The notes under the pieces were generated by a model that did not search any database, was not told the DNA's origin, and saw only the letters and a program-made list of their open reading frames with translations. A program made the translations under genes and the position numbers. 7,080 nucleotides of DNA from Bacteroidales bacterium (lineage in GTDB: Bacteria; Bacteroidota; Bacteroidia; Bacteroidales; JAOZMU01): positions 1 to 7,080 of the forward strand of contig JAOZMU010000170.1 of NCBI GenBank assembly GCA_029934165.1, written 5' to 3'. Below are positions 6,784 to 7,080 of this stretch, one piece after another. Position 1 is the first letter of the stretch. Every line of letters begins with the position of its first letter.

Positions 6784-7080
6784 AGTCAGTAGTTAGGCTA
6801 TAACCTGAATTGTGGTTTTTGAACAGGTTAATAACTATGTGCAGGTGGGTTGTTCATAAAAAAATTAATTCACATGCCAATATGTATGACATTTTTAAAT
6901 TAGCGCTTTGTAAAACTTGCGAAAATATTGATTATTAGAGTAATATGTTTTTATACATTGAAAATATCATACACAATAACTTACATATCGTTAATTAAAA
7001 AGGTAGATTATCAAATTGTTTATATCTGATTATAACGGTTTTTGTTGAAATTACAATTTGTTGATTTTTCAGTTTATTAT
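6784..7080. other. AT-rich noncoding region after the channel gene
   Basis: No gene is recognised in this final stretch, which is interrupted by stops in all frames. Apart from the stem-loop at 6790-6837 I see no clear structure and no convincing promoter for a gene beyond the window. Confidence 0.65.
6790..6837 (+). terminator. Two-part stem-loop at the end of the operon, possible terminator
   Basis: Starting 7 bp after the channel stop, TAGTTA (6790-6795) pairs with TAACTA (6832-6837). Inside it TAACCTG (6801-6807) pairs with CAGGTTA (6824-6830) around a 16-base loop. The internal loop is asymmetric (5 bases against 1). The position is right for a transcript end, but no T-run follows, so it may be a 3' stabilising structure or need Rho. 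Confidence 0.4.

Noticed and set aside
7052..7060. TACAATTTG as a -7 box for a gene beyond the window
   Set aside because: The spacing inside the motif is one base too long, and the nearest TTTG (7041-7044) is only 7 bases away instead of about 17-23.
1..7080. CRISPR array or tRNA genes
   Set aside because: No regularly spaced direct repeats of CRISPR length and no tRNA-like cloverleaf with a TTCGA-type arm were seen.

Overview
The window looks like an AT-rich chromosomal segment from a member of the Bacteroidota. Three things point there. The ClpB has the phylum-typical second Walker A motif (GTTGVGKT). A PorP/SprF-type outer-membrane protein is present, a family tied to the type IX secretion/gliding system found only in this phylum. 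The starts lack Shine-Dalgarno sequences and sit in A-rich leaders, as is usual for the phylum. The genus cannot be determined. Coding density is low: three genes, all on the + strand, with about 1.2 kb, 0.67 kb and 0.3 kb of AT-rich DNA around them.

Layout. 1-1187: no credible gene. It holds short hairpins, one inverted-repeat unit (702-828) with a third copy of its core at 888-896, and a direct-repeat/palindrome cluster 130-175 bp before clpB. 1188-3767: clpB, a complete disaggregase with both ATPase modules intact. 3768-4437: noncoding, with a weak terminator-like hairpin just after clpB, a strong 11-bp stem-loop at 3878-3913 and a possible Bacteroidota-type promoter at 4342-4369. 4438-5940: a 500-aa protein that fuses a signal peptide and PorP/SprF barrel to a coiled coil and an OmpA-like peptidoglycan-binding domain. 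5965-6783: a 272-aa one-domain voltage-gated cation channel (bacterial NaV/CaV type), 24 bp downstream and probably co-transcribed with the fusion gene. 6784-7080: noncoding, with a two-part stem-loop after the channel gene.

The most interesting part is the pair at 4438-6783. The fusion protein should span from outer membrane to cell wall. The channel should sit in the inner membrane as a tetramer held by a C-terminal coiled coil. Its selectivity filter, TLEGWYE, has glycine at position 4 and acids at positions 3 and 7. That resembles the native prokaryotic calcium channel CavMr and the EGW filters of eukaryotic Cav domains I and III more than the TLESW of NaChBac. A two-gene unit linking a cell-envelope anchor to a putative calcium-selective voltage-gated channel is not a pairing I recognise. 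The functional link is inference. ClpB is an ordinary housekeeping gene with no evident tie to the pair.
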